Assembly (NCBI RefSeq): GCF_028747985.1
Contig: NZ_CP118108.1
Location: 85,001-132,500 of the forward strand
Origin: Paenibacillus urinalis
Lineage (GTDB): Bacteria > Bacillota > Bacilli > Paenibacillales > Paenibacillaceae
DNA: 47,500 bases
Direction: 5' to 3'
The notes under the pieces were generated by a model. The model made no database searches, was not told where the DNA came from, and saw only the letters and a list, made by a program, of their open reading frames with translations. Shown here in pieces: positions 11,658-19,658 of this stretch. Each line of letters begins with the position of its first letter. Position 1 is the first letter of the stretch. The translations under genes were made by a program, and so were the position numbers.

Positions 11658-11751
11658 TGTGCATAACTCTGTGGATAACCTTGTAGTTGCTAACAAGTTT
11701 GTACACATATTATCCAAAGGCCTGTGGATTTGTGCACAAATATGTGTATTA
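11658..11751. promoter_or_regulatory. Cluster of DnaA-box-like sequences
   Basis: Within 94 bp between divergent tadA and the kinase gene, two sites match TTATNCACA perfectly on the minus strand: TGTGCATAA (11658-11666) and TGTGGATAA (11670-11678). Four more have one mismatch: TTGTACACA (11699), TTATCCAAA (11710), TGTGCACAA (11731) and TGTGTATTA (11743). The sequence that follows is AT-rich. No dnaA or dnaN lies in the window, so this is not the usual dnaA-dnaN origin; a DnaA-binding regulatory locus is the likelier reading. Confidence 0.6.
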
Positions 11752-11866
11752 TTTTTCATATCGCGTTTCGAGCCTATTTAATTAATTGTAGATTTAACCT
11801 CAGGATATATCAAATCAATAAATAGAAAATTCCTATAAATTACTGCATAGTTACGAATCAGATTCC

Positions 11867-11895
11867 TTTTCAAATAGACCACTTAAAGGTATGAT
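11867..11895 (+). promoter_or_regulatory. Candidate SigA promoter for the kinase gene
   Basis: TTTTCA (11867-11872), a 17-bp spacer and TATGAT (11890-11895), about 85 bp before the TTG start. Confidence 0.45.
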
Positions 11896-11979
11896 GGTTT
11901 TATAAATACATAAAGTCCTAAGAAGTAGTAAATAAAGTCACATTTCGCCAGGATATGAGCCAAGAGGTGAGCTGAAGTC

Positions 11980-14286
11980 TTGTCCATTAAAATAAAATTA
12001 TCTTTAGTAATGTCATTCTCGGTACTCATTATACTCGGGCTCAACATTGCATTAAGCTATTATACGACCCAGGAGAATTTACAGCAGGACAGTGAGAAGC
12101 GGGCCGTTTCGGCTGCCAAGCAGATCGCACTTGCAGTGGAGCAGAATCAGAATAGCACGGAGTCCATTAAGAAGCAGATATCCAAGAACATATGGCTGGC
12201 TTCCATTATAGCAGCCAATCAATTAGATCCCGATATCAAGAACGTCACGATCGAGCAGTTAGAACAGTTAAGTGAAGAAACCGGAGTTACCGATATTTCA
12301 CTCATGATTCAAACAGAGGACGATATCATTGTGAGTAAATCCTCTGACCCAAATGAGATTGGCTTATCCACCAAGAAAATGACCTATTGGTACGAGGCTT
12401 TTAAACAGCTGTTTGCCTTCAATCAAGTAACAATACCTCAGGGAATTACCTATGATCACTACTGGTCCGATGGATTTGAATATGCCACTTCAGACCCGGA
12501 TAACATCAATATTTGGGGATATTATCACGATGGAGAACGCAATTACATCATTAATCCTTTTCTGAATGCGTCTGAGGTGGAAGACTATGTCGTGTTCTCA
12601 AGTCCAGATGGAATGATTGAGAAGGTAAAGGATGTGAATCCATCCATTCTATCCATTGCAGGGATTAATCCGTCCACATTTGGACAGCCGTCTATGGCAC
12701 CCGATGGAACGGATGAGCTCAACTATAAATTTGGGACCCGGCCGATTATGTTCGGCACGTATGAGTATGGGCAGATCAAGGAAGATGGCACAGCAATTCA
12801 TAAAGCGATTGAAACCGGTAATAATGTGTCTTATGTAACGAATGTGGATAATAAAAAAGTATTGAAGAATATGATTCCGATTCCGAACCCGGAAGGCGGC
12901 TCCTACATCATAAGCATTATAACCGATTATCAGGAGATCCAGGGCGTTATAACCGAGCAGCTGGTTAGTCATATTGCCGTATCACTTGTTTTATTGGAGA
13001 TTGTCATATTTGGCAGCTATTTATTGGCTTCTGCATATACAAAGCCTATCCAAATTGTGCTCTCTAAGGTAAATGAGGTGGCAGATGGACATTTCAATAT
13101 TGGATTGCAGCTGAAGCGTCATGATGAGCTTGGTCAGCTGTCTAACGGAATTAATGCGATGATCCGCAATCTCGGTCATTACACGAATCGCCTCAAGCAG
13201 ATGTATGAGGAAAATCGAGCAGTGAAGGAGCATCTTGAGTCGGTGATAAACCAGACAGCGGATGCCATTCATATTACAGATGAGAACAGTAATGTAATTC
13301 AGGTAAACCGGGCTTTTGAACAATTATATGGATGGACCAGTCAGGAGATTGTCGGCAAACCGCTGACCAATGTACCGGATGAATTAATCGACGAAGAAAA
13401 AGAGCGGACGCAGAAGCTTCATGAGGGCTTGACCGTTCCTTATATCGAATCTTACCGTTTAGCCAAGGATGGCAGTAGAATTGAGGTCAGTGTGAGCACA
13501 GCACCTATCAGGGACAACGAAGGCAAGATCACGGGGTTTATTAGTATTTCTAGAGACATTACGGGCCGCAAGCGGATGGAGGAAATGCTCCGCAGGTCAG
13601 AGAAGCTGACGACCGTTGGACAGCTGGCAGCAGGTGTAGCCCATGAAATACGTAATCCTCTGACAACACTTCGGGGCTTCATTCAGCTGCAGCAGCAGAC
13701 CAAGAAGCTGAATCCGAGGCATATCGACCTTATGCTGTCAGAGCTGGACCGGATTAATTTGATTGTCGGCGAGTTCCTCATATTGGCTAAGCCTCAGGCG
13801 GTTAATTTCCAGCAGAAGGACATCCGGTTTATTATGGGTGATGTCATTTCTCTGCTCGACAGCCAAGCTCATATGCACGGTATCGAATTCGATATTGAGG
13901 CCGAGGGACCATCGATTGTGCATTGCGGAGAGAATCAATTGAAGCAGGTGTTTATCAATATTTTAAAAAATGGGATGGAAGCAATGCCGGATGGAGGAAC
14001 GATCCGTATTGCGATCTCTAAGACTCCCGATGAGCAGATTAGAATCCGAATAAAGGATCAAGGCATTGGTATTCCGGAGGATATCATGCATAAGCTTGGT
14101 GAGCCGTTCTTTACGAATAAGGAAACGGGAACTGGGCTTGGACTTATGGTCTGTCAGCGACTAATTCAGGCTCATAAAGGCACGATGGAAATTGAAAGTG
14201 AGAAGGGTAAAGGAACGACGGTAACCATTCTTTTACCCGAGGTCCTAGATGGTGACACCGACCCTTCTGATGTTGAAGCAGTTTAA
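11980..14286 (+). CDS. Membrane sensor histidine kinase, sporulation-kinase type
   Basis: 768 residues. An N-terminal membrane helix (about 8-28) precedes a large extracytoplasmic sensor region of about 300 residues. A second membrane helix follows (HIAVSLVLLEIVIFGSYLLA), then a HAMP domain, a coiled coil, and a PAS domain (about 420-540: ADAIHITDENSNVIQVNRAFEQLYGW). Next come HisKA with the phospho-acceptor His555 in AAGVAHEIRNPLTTLRGF, and HATPase_c with N-box NILKNGMEAM, DQGIGIP and GTGLGL. The H-box and following FIQL match the orphan phosphorelay kinases KinA-KinE. No response regulator is adjacent, and spo0F lies 26 kb away in this window, so Spo0F is an inferred target. The TTG start is supported by AAGAGGTGA nine nt upstream. 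The ligand is unknown. Confidence 0.9.
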   Translation: MSIKIKLSLVMSFSVLIILGLNIALSYYTTQENLQQDSEKRAVSAAKQIALAVEQNQNSTESIKKQISKNIWLASIIAANQLDPDIKNVTIEQLEQLSEETGVTDISLMIQTEDDIIVSKSSDPNEIGLSTKKMTYWYEAFKQLFAFNQVTIPQGITYDHYWSDGFEYATSDPDNINIWGYYHDGERNYIINPFLNASEVEDYVVFSSPDGMIEKVKDVNPSILSIAGINPSTFGQPSMAPDGTDELNYKFGTRPIMFGTYEYGQIKEDGTAIHKAIETGNNVSYVTNVDNKKVLKNMIPIPNPEGGSYIISIITDYQEIQGVITEQLVSHIAVSLVLLEIVIFGSYLLASAYTKPIQIVLSKVNEVADGHFNIGLQLKRHDELGQLSNGINAMIRNLGHYTNRLKQMYEENRAVKEHLESVINQTADAIHITDENSNVIQVNRAFEQLYGWTSQEIVGKPLTNVPDELIDEEKERTQKLHEGLTVPYIESYRLAKDGSRIEVSVSTAPIRDNEGKITGFISISRDITGRKRMEEMLRRSEKLTTVGQLAAGVAHEIRNPLTTLRGFIQLQQQTKKLNPRHIDLMLSELDRINLIVGEFLILAKPQAVNFQQKDIRFIMGDVISLLDSQAHMHGIEFDIEAEGPSIVHCGENQLKQVFINILKNGMEAMPDGGTIRIAISKTPDEQIRIRIKDQGIGIPEDIMHKLGEPFFTNKETGTGLGLMVCQRLIQAHKGTMEIESEKGKGTTVTILLPEVLDGDTDPSDVEAV

Positions 14287-14321
14287 GCATCCAGATTTTT
14301 TAATGTTAGGTGAGTGAATGA

Positions 14322-15023
14322 ATGCGAATTAATAAATTTATTAGTGAAACAGGCTATTGTTCCCGAAGAGAGGCGGACAAGCTGGTAGACAGCGGAAAAG
14401 TAACAATCAACGGAGTTGTGGCTGTCCTTGGCAGTCAGGCGGAGGAAGGGGACGAAGTGCTGGTTGATGGGAAGCCGCTTCGTGCCAAAGGCAACACCGT
14501 ATATATTGCATTAAACAAGCCTGTCGGCATTACCAGTACGACAGAGCAGCACATTGAAGGAAACATCGTAGATTTTGTGGGTCACCAAGAACGTATTTTT
14601 CCGATTGGCCGGTTGGACAAGGATTCAGAGGGTCTGATCTTAATGACGAATGATGGAGATATCGTTAACAAAATCCTCCGGGCCGAAGGAAAGCATGAGA
14701 AGGAATATATTGTGACTGTGAACAGGCCGGTGACAGAGTCTTTCCTGAGAGGAATGTCCAGCGGTGTGAAGATACTAGGTGAGAGAACACTGCCTTGTAC
14801 GGTGACTCGCATCTCCGACAAGACCTTTCGCATCATTCTGACGGAAGGGAAGAATCGGCAGATTCGGCGGATGTGCAGTGCGTTTGGATATGAAGTGCGC
14901 AAACTGAAGCGAATTCGGATCATGAACATTCATCTCGGTTCCCAAACGATCGGTACTTGGCGAGAATTAAGTGAGCAGGAGAAATCGGAATTAGGGAATC
15001 TCCTGAATTACAAGCTGATCTAA
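14322..15023 (+). CDS. rluF: Pseudouridine synthase, RluF-like
   Basis: Isomerises uridine to pseudouridine in 23S rRNA or a related RNA. The 233-residue protein starts with an S4 RNA-binding domain (MRINKFISETGYCSRREADKL). It then has the catalytic domain with KPVGITSTTE, the signature GRLDKDSEGL with catalytic Asp99, and EGKNRQIRRMCSAFGYEVRKLKRIRIMN. The KPVGI-STT and NIVDFV signatures resemble E. coli RluF more than RsuA or RluB. The ATG follows TAGGTGAG by 7 nt. It shares a bidirectional terminator with motB. Confidence 0.92.
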   Translation: MRINKFISETGYCSRREADKLVDSGKVTINGVVAVLGSQAEEGDEVLVDGKPLRAKGNTVYIALNKPVGITSTTEQHIEGNIVDFVGHQERIFPIGRLDKDSEGLILMTNDGDIVNKILRAEGKHEKEYIVTVNRPVTESFLRGMSSGVKILGERTLPCTVTRISDKTFRIILTEGKNRQIRRMCSAFGYEVRKLKRIRIMNIHLGSQTIGTWRELSEQEKSELGNLLNYKLI

Positions 15024-15046
15024 GCAAGCACGAGCAATGACCATAT

Positions 15047-15083
15047 AACAAAGCCTCCAACAGGATTGGAGGCTTTGTTTATT
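15047..15083. terminator. Bidirectional terminator between rluF and motB
   Basis: Perfect 14-bp stem aacaaagcctccaa / ttggaggctttgtt with a 5-nt loop. T-rich on the + strand, A-rich before it for the minus strand. Confidence 0.93.
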
Positions 15084-15134
15084 TCCGTGCAAATGGATCC
15101 ATTCACTTGTCCTATTCGCTATTCAGCTGTTTAA

Positions 15135-15929
15135 TTACTCCACACTCATCGTGTTAGAGCTTCCAGTGTATTTTCGAATAATTGAAATTTCGACGCGTCG
15201 ATTCTGGGCGCGACCTTCTGGCGTATCATTAGACGCGACAGGGTGATATTCCCCATAGCCGCTAGGTGTAAATTTCGAAGGATCCAGATTCGTGTTCAGC
15301 AGCATAATTTTCAAGAAATTCAAAGCCCGGTCGCTGCTCAGATCCCAGTTGTCATTATATTGTGCATTGTTGATAGGCATATTATCCGTGTGACCGGTAA
15401 CAATGACATCATAGTCAGGAAATTGCTGCAGCATGCGGGATATATTCTTAGCTAGAACTCTTGCCTCGGTCTTCACTGTCGCTTGCCCTGAAGCAAAGAC
15501 AGCATTGTCTGCGATGGTAATCATAAGCTGTGATTGATTGAGCTTGGTATCCAGCTGTTCGGTGAGCCCGTTCTCGCTAATATATTGATCGAGCTGCTTC
15601 TTCAGCTTCTCCAGCTCTTCCTGCTCTTGCTTCGCGAGCTGAGCCTCTTGAGAAGTCTCCGGATTTTTGGGCGGAGTCGTTTCGTTGCCTAAGTCCATGC
15701 TGGGATCGGTGGGAAAGGCAGACTTGTTATCCAATACACCCGTACCGCCATTAAGCGCACTGCTTAGAGCACTCGCCATTTGTTCAAACTTCTGAGCATC
15801 AATAGAGCTCATGGAGAACAAAGTGATGAATAAGGCCAGAAGCAAGGTCATCAGGTCAGAATACGGAAGCAGCCAGCTCTCGTCTACATGCTCTTCATGC
15901 TCTTCATGTCTTTTCTTAGTCTTTTTCAC
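15135..15929 (-). CDS. motB: Flagellar motor stator protein MotB
   Basis: Stator subunit that couples ion flow to flagellar rotation. 264 residues. A short basic N-terminus precedes one membrane helix carrying the essential ion-binding Asp25 in SWLLPYSDLMTLLLALF. A plug/linker region rich in Gln/Glu follows, then an OmpA-like peptidoglycan-binding domain (VTGHTDNMPINN, WDLSSDRALNFLKIM, GRAQNRRVEI). The membrane motif is of MotB type, and the neighbouring MotA supports a proton-driven stator over MotPS, though this is an inference. Its ATG overlaps the end of motA by 14 nt. Confidence 0.95.
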   Translation of the reverse strand: MKKTKKRHEEHEEHVDESWLLPYSDLMTLLLALFITLFSMSSIDAQKFEQMASALSSALNGGTGVLDNKSAFPTDPSMDLGNETTPPKNPETSQEAQLAKQEQEELEKLKKQLDQYISENGLTEQLDTKLNQSQLMITIADNAVFASGQATVKTEARVLAKNISRMLQQFPDYDVIVTGHTDNMPINNAQYNDNWDLSSDRALNFLKIMLLNTNLDPSKFTPSGYGEYHPVASNDTPEGRAQNRRVEISIIRKYTGSSNTMSVE

Positions 15930-16716
15930 CTGTGCTTCCCTCCTTGCTTGCTAGCTCTGCGCGTTCGCTCGGGGTCAGGAATACGGACAACTTCTGATTG
16001 ATCGCAATGGTGGATACACCAGATTGAATGGACAACAGACCTTCGACCATCATTAATTTAAGCTCGGCTTCTTTTTTGGAAATACGCTTGAGCTTATTCG
16101 CAATTGGATGCCAGAGCACATATCCTGTAAATATACCTAACAGGGTCGCAATAAAGGCAGCTGCGATGGCGTGAGCCAGCTTGTCCATATCACTGAGATC
16201 GCCAAGGGCGGCGATAAGACCGACAACCGCGCCAAGAACACCAAGCGTAGGAGCATACATACCCATTTGAGAGAAGATCAATGCGCCTGTCTTGTGTCGT
16301 TCCTCTGTCGCGTGGATGTCCTCCATCAAGACGTCACTGACAAATTCCTGATCATTGCCGTCTATAATCATACGCATCCCGCTGCGCAGGAAGTTATCGT
16401 CGATTTCGTCTACTTTTGCCTCGAGTGCGAGGAGTCCTTCGCGACGCGTAATGGATGCCCACTCGGAGAACATGCTGATCAGTGATACCTTATCAATCAT
16501 CTTCTGCTTCATGAAGACAATCTTAAACAGCTTGGGTATTTTTTTGACCTCTGACATGGGGAATGCCATAAAAATGGTAGCCGCCGTACCACCAAAAATA
16601 ATCAGGTAAGCTGCAGGGTTGTTCACCAAATTAATAAGTGGTGCACCCTTAAAGATCATACCTACAACTAGGGACACTAACCCTAGTATCAGTCCAATAA
16701 TTGTTGAAATTTCCAT
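15916..16716 (-). CDS. motA: Flagellar motor stator protein MotA
   Basis: Forms the ion channel with MotB. About 266 residues with four membrane helices: two near the N-terminus (IIGLILGLVSLVVGMIF; AAYLIIFGGTAATIFMAF) and two near the middle (APTLGVLGAVVGLIAAL; AIAAAFIATLLGIFTGYVLW). A large cytoplasmic loop between them carries the MFSEWASITRREGLLALE motif. ATGs at 16719 and 16716 both follow GAGGTG closely; the latter gives better spacing. An ATG at 16728 lacks a binding site. No other flagellar gene is nearby, as for motAB in B. subtilis. Confidence 0.94.
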   Translation of the reverse strand: MEISTIIGLILGLVSLVVGMIFKGAPLINLVNNPAAYLIIFGGTAATIFMAFPMSEVKKIPKLFKIVFMKQKMIDKVSLISMFSEWASITRREGLLALEAKVDEIDDNFLRSGMRMIIDGNDQEFVSDVLMEDIHATEERHKTGALIFSQMGMYAPTLGVLGAVVGLIAALGDLSDMDKLAHAIAAAFIATLLGIFTGYVLWHPIANKLKRISKKEAELKLMMVEGLLSIQSGVSTIAINQKLSVFLTPSERAELASKEGSTGEKD

Positions 16717-16800
16717 CATACACCTCATCCATGAGATTTAATCTGAATCCTTTCAAGATATCCCTTTGATTTATAATATTTATCGACACGTTATTCATTT

Positions 16801-16828
16801 TTGTGAAGGGTTAATTTTCCGGTATAAT
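16801..16828 (+). promoter_or_regulatory. Promoter of the small unknown gene at 16864
   Basis: TTGTGA (16801-16806), a 16-bp spacer and a perfect TATAAT (16823-16828), 36 bp before the start codon. Confidence 0.65.
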
Positions 16829-16863
16829 AGAAACACGATACTAAAAATGGAGTGAACACACGT

Positions 16864-17157
16864 ATGGGCGTAAAACATGGACGCGAGTATAGTGACATAT
16901 TAGAAGATTTGATTAAGGCCATTGGAAAAATTCCAGATCGATATACGTTCTTCGAGATGGAAGAAGAGGACTGGGAGCGGCTTGGAGCTGCAGACCGGCG
17001 CGAGGTGGATGAAGCGCTTGCAGAAGATTTGTTCTACGCCCTGGGAGGCGAATCCATGATTACGGTGGGAAGTGGAGTCGTGATTCATGACAAGGAAAAT
17101 CATCGTCTGAATATATTAATAGGCGAGGATGAACTGGATTTCGTAGCCCTGATTTAG
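16864..17157 (+). CDS. Uncharacterised 97-aa protein
   Basis: I do not recognise this family. The product is acidic and soluble, with a helical N-terminal half (YSDILEDLIKAIGKIPDRYTFFEMEEEDW) and a beta-rich C-terminus (MITVGSGVVIHDKENHRLNILIG). The ATG at 16864 is chosen because GGAGTGA lies 9 nt upstream; the in-frame GTG at 16852 would be inside that site. It has its own promoter and sits alone between divergent motA and the downstream dehydratase gene. The clean codon pattern and the regulatory signals argue that it is a real gene. Confidence 0.75.
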   Translation: MGVKHGREYSDILEDLIKAIGKIPDRYTFFEMEEEDWERLGAADRREVDEALAEDLFYALGGESMITVGSGVVIHDKENHRLNILIGEDELDFVALI

Positions 17158-17310
17158 GGCTAATGGGGCGCTGGAATTAGGATCGCTTACATGATAAGAT
17201 GGAACACGATAAGCCGTTTACCAGATAGCAAACGGTTCCTTATTGTAAGATATCAGTAAATATAGAGATAGAATTGCACCTAAGCTTGCTGATATGCTTA
17301 GCATTCTTTT

Positions 17311-17360
17311 ACTGCATTTAATGCAGTGCCTGTATTTACGTGAGGCACCGGGTCTGCTGA
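17311..17360 (+). other. Structured leader before the dehydratase gene
   Basis: actgcat-tta-atgcagt (17311-17327) is a perfect 7-bp hairpin. Overlapping it, gcagtgcct (17323 on) can pair instead with aggca...ctgc (to about 17357). The two folds exclude each other. Neither ends in a T run, so any control would act on translation or RNA stability. Confidence 0.3.
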
Positions 17361-17398
17361 ATGTAAGTACGTCTTATCAAGGAGGTTAGATTGAAGCG

Positions 17399-17695
17399 AT
17401 GGTCTTTACACAAGAGGAAGTAGAAGCTCATCTAGATAAACTTGAGGGCTGGGAATACGAAGAGGGGCGCTGGATTGTCCGTAAATTCACGTTTACCAGC
17501 TTCATGAAGGGGATTGCCTTTGTTGATGAAGTCGGATTAATATCCGAGGCATTCAATCATCACCCTTTTATCACCATCGATCATAAAGTGGTCACACTGC
17601 GGCTCACTTCATGGGATGATGGAGGAATAACAGCGATCGATATTAAAGAAGCACAACAATATAATGAAGCTTACGATAGAATGATGCAAAATTAA
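17399..17695 (+). CDS. Pterin-4a-carbinolamine dehydratase family protein
   Basis: Members dehydrate 4a-hydroxytetrahydropterin, the by-product of aromatic amino acid hydroxylases; some act in folate or molybdopterin metabolism. The 98-residue length is typical. The signature E-x3-H-H-P is present (Glu50, His54-His55-Pro56), and the third conserved position is Trp72, which the pattern allows in place of His. The aromatic residue usually six after Pro56 is His62, which is unusual. No hydroxylase gene is in the window, so the substrate is unknown. AAGGAGGT lies 12 nt before the ATG, a longish spacing. Confidence 0.88.
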   Translation: MVFTQEEVEAHLDKLEGWEYEEGRWIVRKFTFTSFMKGIAFVDEVGLISEAFNHHPFITIDHKVVTLRLTSWDDGGITAIDIKEAQQYNEAYDRMMQN

Positions 17696-17713
17696 GCTGC
17701 AATAGGAATTAAC

Positions 17714-17776
17714 AAAACACGCCTGCAGGAGTATGTTCTGACGACAGATACAGACTCTTGCAGGCGTGTTTTATTT
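17714..17776. terminator. Bidirectional terminator between the dehydratase and cytochrome c genes
   Basis: Perfect 14-bp stem aaaacacgcctgca / tgcaggcgtgtttt around a 31-nt loop that can pair further, T-rich on both strands. Confidence 0.88.
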
Positions 17777-17789
17777 AAGTTATACGATT

Positions 17790-18152
17790 CTACTTCTTCT
17801 CGGCCAGCCACAAAGCAAGGTTGGCAATCTCTTCTTCCGTGAGTTGACCTTCAAACGCCGGCATCCCGCCGCTTGTGCCTTCACTAATAATCTGGTACAG
17901 CTTATTGGCATCATGTTCTGCACCAATGGTTTGCAATGACGGCCCCATACCGCCTTCCAGTTGATTACCGTGACAAGTAATACAGCTTGCCTTCGCCTTC
18001 TCCTCAGCAGCAGCAGCGTCTAGTGTTACCTCAGGCATTGCCGGAGGCTGTTCCTCTTCAGCCACATGTTCTCTTCCTGGAACCGTAAACATTAACACGA
18101 GGGCAAAAGCGCAAGCGAAGAAAAATAACCCACTCATGATCCATTTCTTCAT
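17790..18152 (-). CDS. Membrane-anchored c-type cytochrome
   Basis: A small electron carrier on the outer membrane face. 120 residues: one N-terminal membrane anchor (about 5-23), a Pro/Glu-rich linker, then a class I cytochrome c fold. The heme motif is CITCH (Cys57, Cys60, His61) and Met97 in GGMPAF is the probable sixth ligand. There is no clear lipobox. The length and helix anchor are closest to CccA (cytochrome c-550) rather than lipid-anchored CccB (c-551), so I give no symbol. ATG with AGGAGG-type site upstream. Monocistronic. Confidence 0.9.
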   Translation of the reverse strand: MKKWIMSGLFFFACAFALVLMFTVPGREHVAEEEQPPAMPEVTLDAAAAEEKAKASCITCHGNQLEGGMGPSLQTIGAEHDANKLYQIISEGTSGGMPAFEGQLTEEEIANLALWLAEKK

Positions 18153-18265
18153 TCGTTGTGTCCTCCTACTATGTACAATCCTTCATTTATTATAAAGGAT
18201 CATGAACCTGCTTCATAGTATTTTATGGTAAATATTTAAACAAAAGTTAGGAGAGACAATCATGT

Positions 18266-18763
18266 CTATTTGAGCTTTGTTCCGGTATACACCATACAGA
18301 AGAACAGCTTAGGACCCTCTGGCGTAAGACGCTCATAGGTATCATGAATAGCAAATCCCGCTTTCTCATAAGTGCGGATCGCTCTTTTATTCCAGGTGAG
18401 AACTTCAAGATCAATCTCATTCTGCGGCTGCCGGGCAGCAGCTTCTTGTACAATGGAGCTTACGAAGGGGGCTCCGAGCCCCTGCCCGCACAGATCAGGT
18501 CTCAGACCGAGACCAAGCCGGGTCACACCGGCTAGAGGAAATAATTGTGCGAACCCGTATAGCTCACCGGTATCATTTACAATGGATAAATATTGTGTGC
18601 CTCGGAGCTTAGGGTCGCCGAATTCAATCTCAAGTGCCTTCATTTGCTCCCAGGGCAGCCAGCCATATATGTTATAAGGAGGTTCGTACTGCCAAGTGCA
18701 GATCTCAGCTGCATGCTCTTCACTCATAGAAAGGGCATGAAAGGTCGTGCCTTTCTGCGTCAT
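18266..18763 (-). CDS. GNAT-family N-acetyltransferase
   Basis: 165 residues with the GNAT fold. A substrate-side N-terminus (WQYEPPYNIYGWLPWEQM) precedes the central strand YLSIVNDTGELYGFAQLF. The acetyl-CoA motif LGLGLRPDLCGQGLGAPFV follows (R/Q-x-x-G-x-G/A type), then LEVLTWNKRAIRTYEKAGF. AAAGGAGA lies 7 nt before ATG. The substrate is not evident. It stands alone between the cytochrome gene and the terminator of the hydrolase gene. It is not closely similar to the other GNAT gene in this window. Confidence 0.88.
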   Translation of the reverse strand: MTQKGTTFHALSMSEEHAAEICTWQYEPPYNIYGWLPWEQMKALEIEFGDPKLRGTQYLSIVNDTGELYGFAQLFPLAGVTRLGLGLRPDLCGQGLGAPFVSSIVQEAAARQPQNEIDLEVLTWNKRAIRTYEKAGFAIHDTYERLTPEGPKLFFCMVYTGTKLK

Positions 18764-18810
18764 GTCATCGTCTCCTTTGATTCCTCATCAAATAGTCCTC
18801 CCTAATATAA

Positions 18811-18861
18811 TATAAAAAGCCCGAAGATGGATTACTATTTAGTAATCTAATCTTCGGGCTA
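18811..18861 (-). terminator. Terminator of the NlpC/P60 gene
   Basis: On the minus strand, agcccgaagat pairs with atcttcgggct, extended by gattact/agtaatc around a 4-nt loop, followed by a T-rich tract. Confidence 0.92.
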
Positions 18862-18887
18862 TAAAGTTCGTTCCAGCACAATGTTGC

Positions 18888-19355
18888 TTAATCTAATGCA
18901 GCAGTTTCGTATTCTTCCGTACTCATGATACGTTTTGCACCAACGTAACGTTTTTCATAGTAGCTCTCGTCCAGCTTGCTGATAATAACTCCTTTGGAGG
19001 AGGAAGCATGTGCAAATTTACCGTCACCTACGAAGATGCCGACATGGGATACACCATTTCCGCTTGTGTTAAAAAATACAAGGTCGCCAGGTCTCATCTC
19101 AGAACGGGATACAGACTTGCCCATTTTGTATTGAGAACCAGATTGATGAGGCAGATCGATGCCGAGTTTATCAAATACATACATGGTAAAACCAGAGCAA
19201 TCAAATCCGTTTAAAGTCGTACCGCCATATTTATATTCGGTTCCCTTAGCGTTATCAATGACCTTGTCCATTTTGGAATCGGCGAATGCACTTCCTGTTC
19301 CGATGGAGAATGCAATAGCAAGACTCAGTGCTGCAGCAGTTAGTGACTTTTTCAA
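18888..19355 (-). CDS. Secreted NlpC/P60 cell-wall endopeptidase
   Basis: Cleaves peptide bonds in peptidoglycan stem peptides outside the cell. 155 residues: a signal peptide ending in SAFA (about residue 25) and a single NlpC/P60 domain with catalytic Cys53 (GFDCSGF), His104 (SHVGIF) and His116 (FAHAS). There is no LysM or SH3 wall-binding domain. The TTG at 19355 is the likely start because GGAAGGGGA lies about 10 nt upstream; a longer frame would translate through this site. A c-di-AMP riboswitch lies immediately upstream, matching the known association of this riboswitch with wall hydrolases. Confidence 0.93.
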   Translation of the reverse strand: MKKSLTAAALSLAIAFSIGTGSAFADSKMDKVIDNAKGTEYKYGGTTLNGFDCSGFTMYVFDKLGIDLPHQSGSQYKMGKSVSRSEMRPGDLVFFNTSGNGVSHVGIFVGDGKFAHASSSKGVIISKLDESYYEKRYVGAKRIMSTEEYETAALD

Positions 19356-19375
19356 GAAAAAATAATCCCCTTCCA

Positions 19376-19510
19376 ATGCCTGCGAGGTTAGCTTAAGGAT
19401 TCGGTAGAAGGTTCCCCTATGATCACTTACGTTGCGAGATCAATTCACCCATAAAAGTGGTTCCCCCGCTTCCCAGATGCCAGGAATTTGGCTGTTCTAA
19501 TGATGTGCAC
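19376..19510 (-). promoter_or_regulatory. c-di-AMP riboswitch (ydaO/yuaA class)
   Basis: The minus strand reads in order: gcgggggaaccac, gggtgaattg, ggggaacctt, ctaccgaatcc and agctaacctcgcaggc. These are the conserved blocks of the ydaO aptamer (GGGGAACC, GGGGUGAAUC, CCGAAUCC, AGCUAACCUCG). Family members sense c-di-AMP and turn expression off. The 3' block ends only a few nt before the ribosome binding site, and I see no separate terminator between them, so control may act on translation. Ends are approximate. Confidence 0.92.
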
Positions 19511-19606
19511 CTGTGAAAGTCGCTCACTCTTGTAAGACTATGTACTTAGTTAGTTAGTAAAAGTTACAACAATTATTACAAAGTTGTTACTAGAAGTTCT
19601 GGGCCT

Positions 19607-19636
19607 ATTGTAACAGAGATTGTGTAAATTTGGCAA
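19607..19636 (-). promoter_or_regulatory. Promoter of the riboswitch-hydrolase transcript
   Basis: On the minus strand TTGCCA (19636-19631), 18-bp spacer and TACAAT (19612-19607), about 95 bp before the aptamer. Confidence 0.55.
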
Positions 19637-19658
19637 TCGTTTTTTGATAAAATATTAC

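Noticed and set aside
11641..11760. The DnaA-box cluster as the replication origin oriC
   Set aside because: The standard Firmicute origin flanks dnaA, which is not in the window. guaB and the rRNA operon suggest dnaA lies to the left of position 1.
16780..16787. SigD-like -10 (GTCGATAA on the minus strand) upstream of motA
   Set aside because: No TAAA -35 at the required 14-16 bp spacing, so a SigD promoter cannot be supported.
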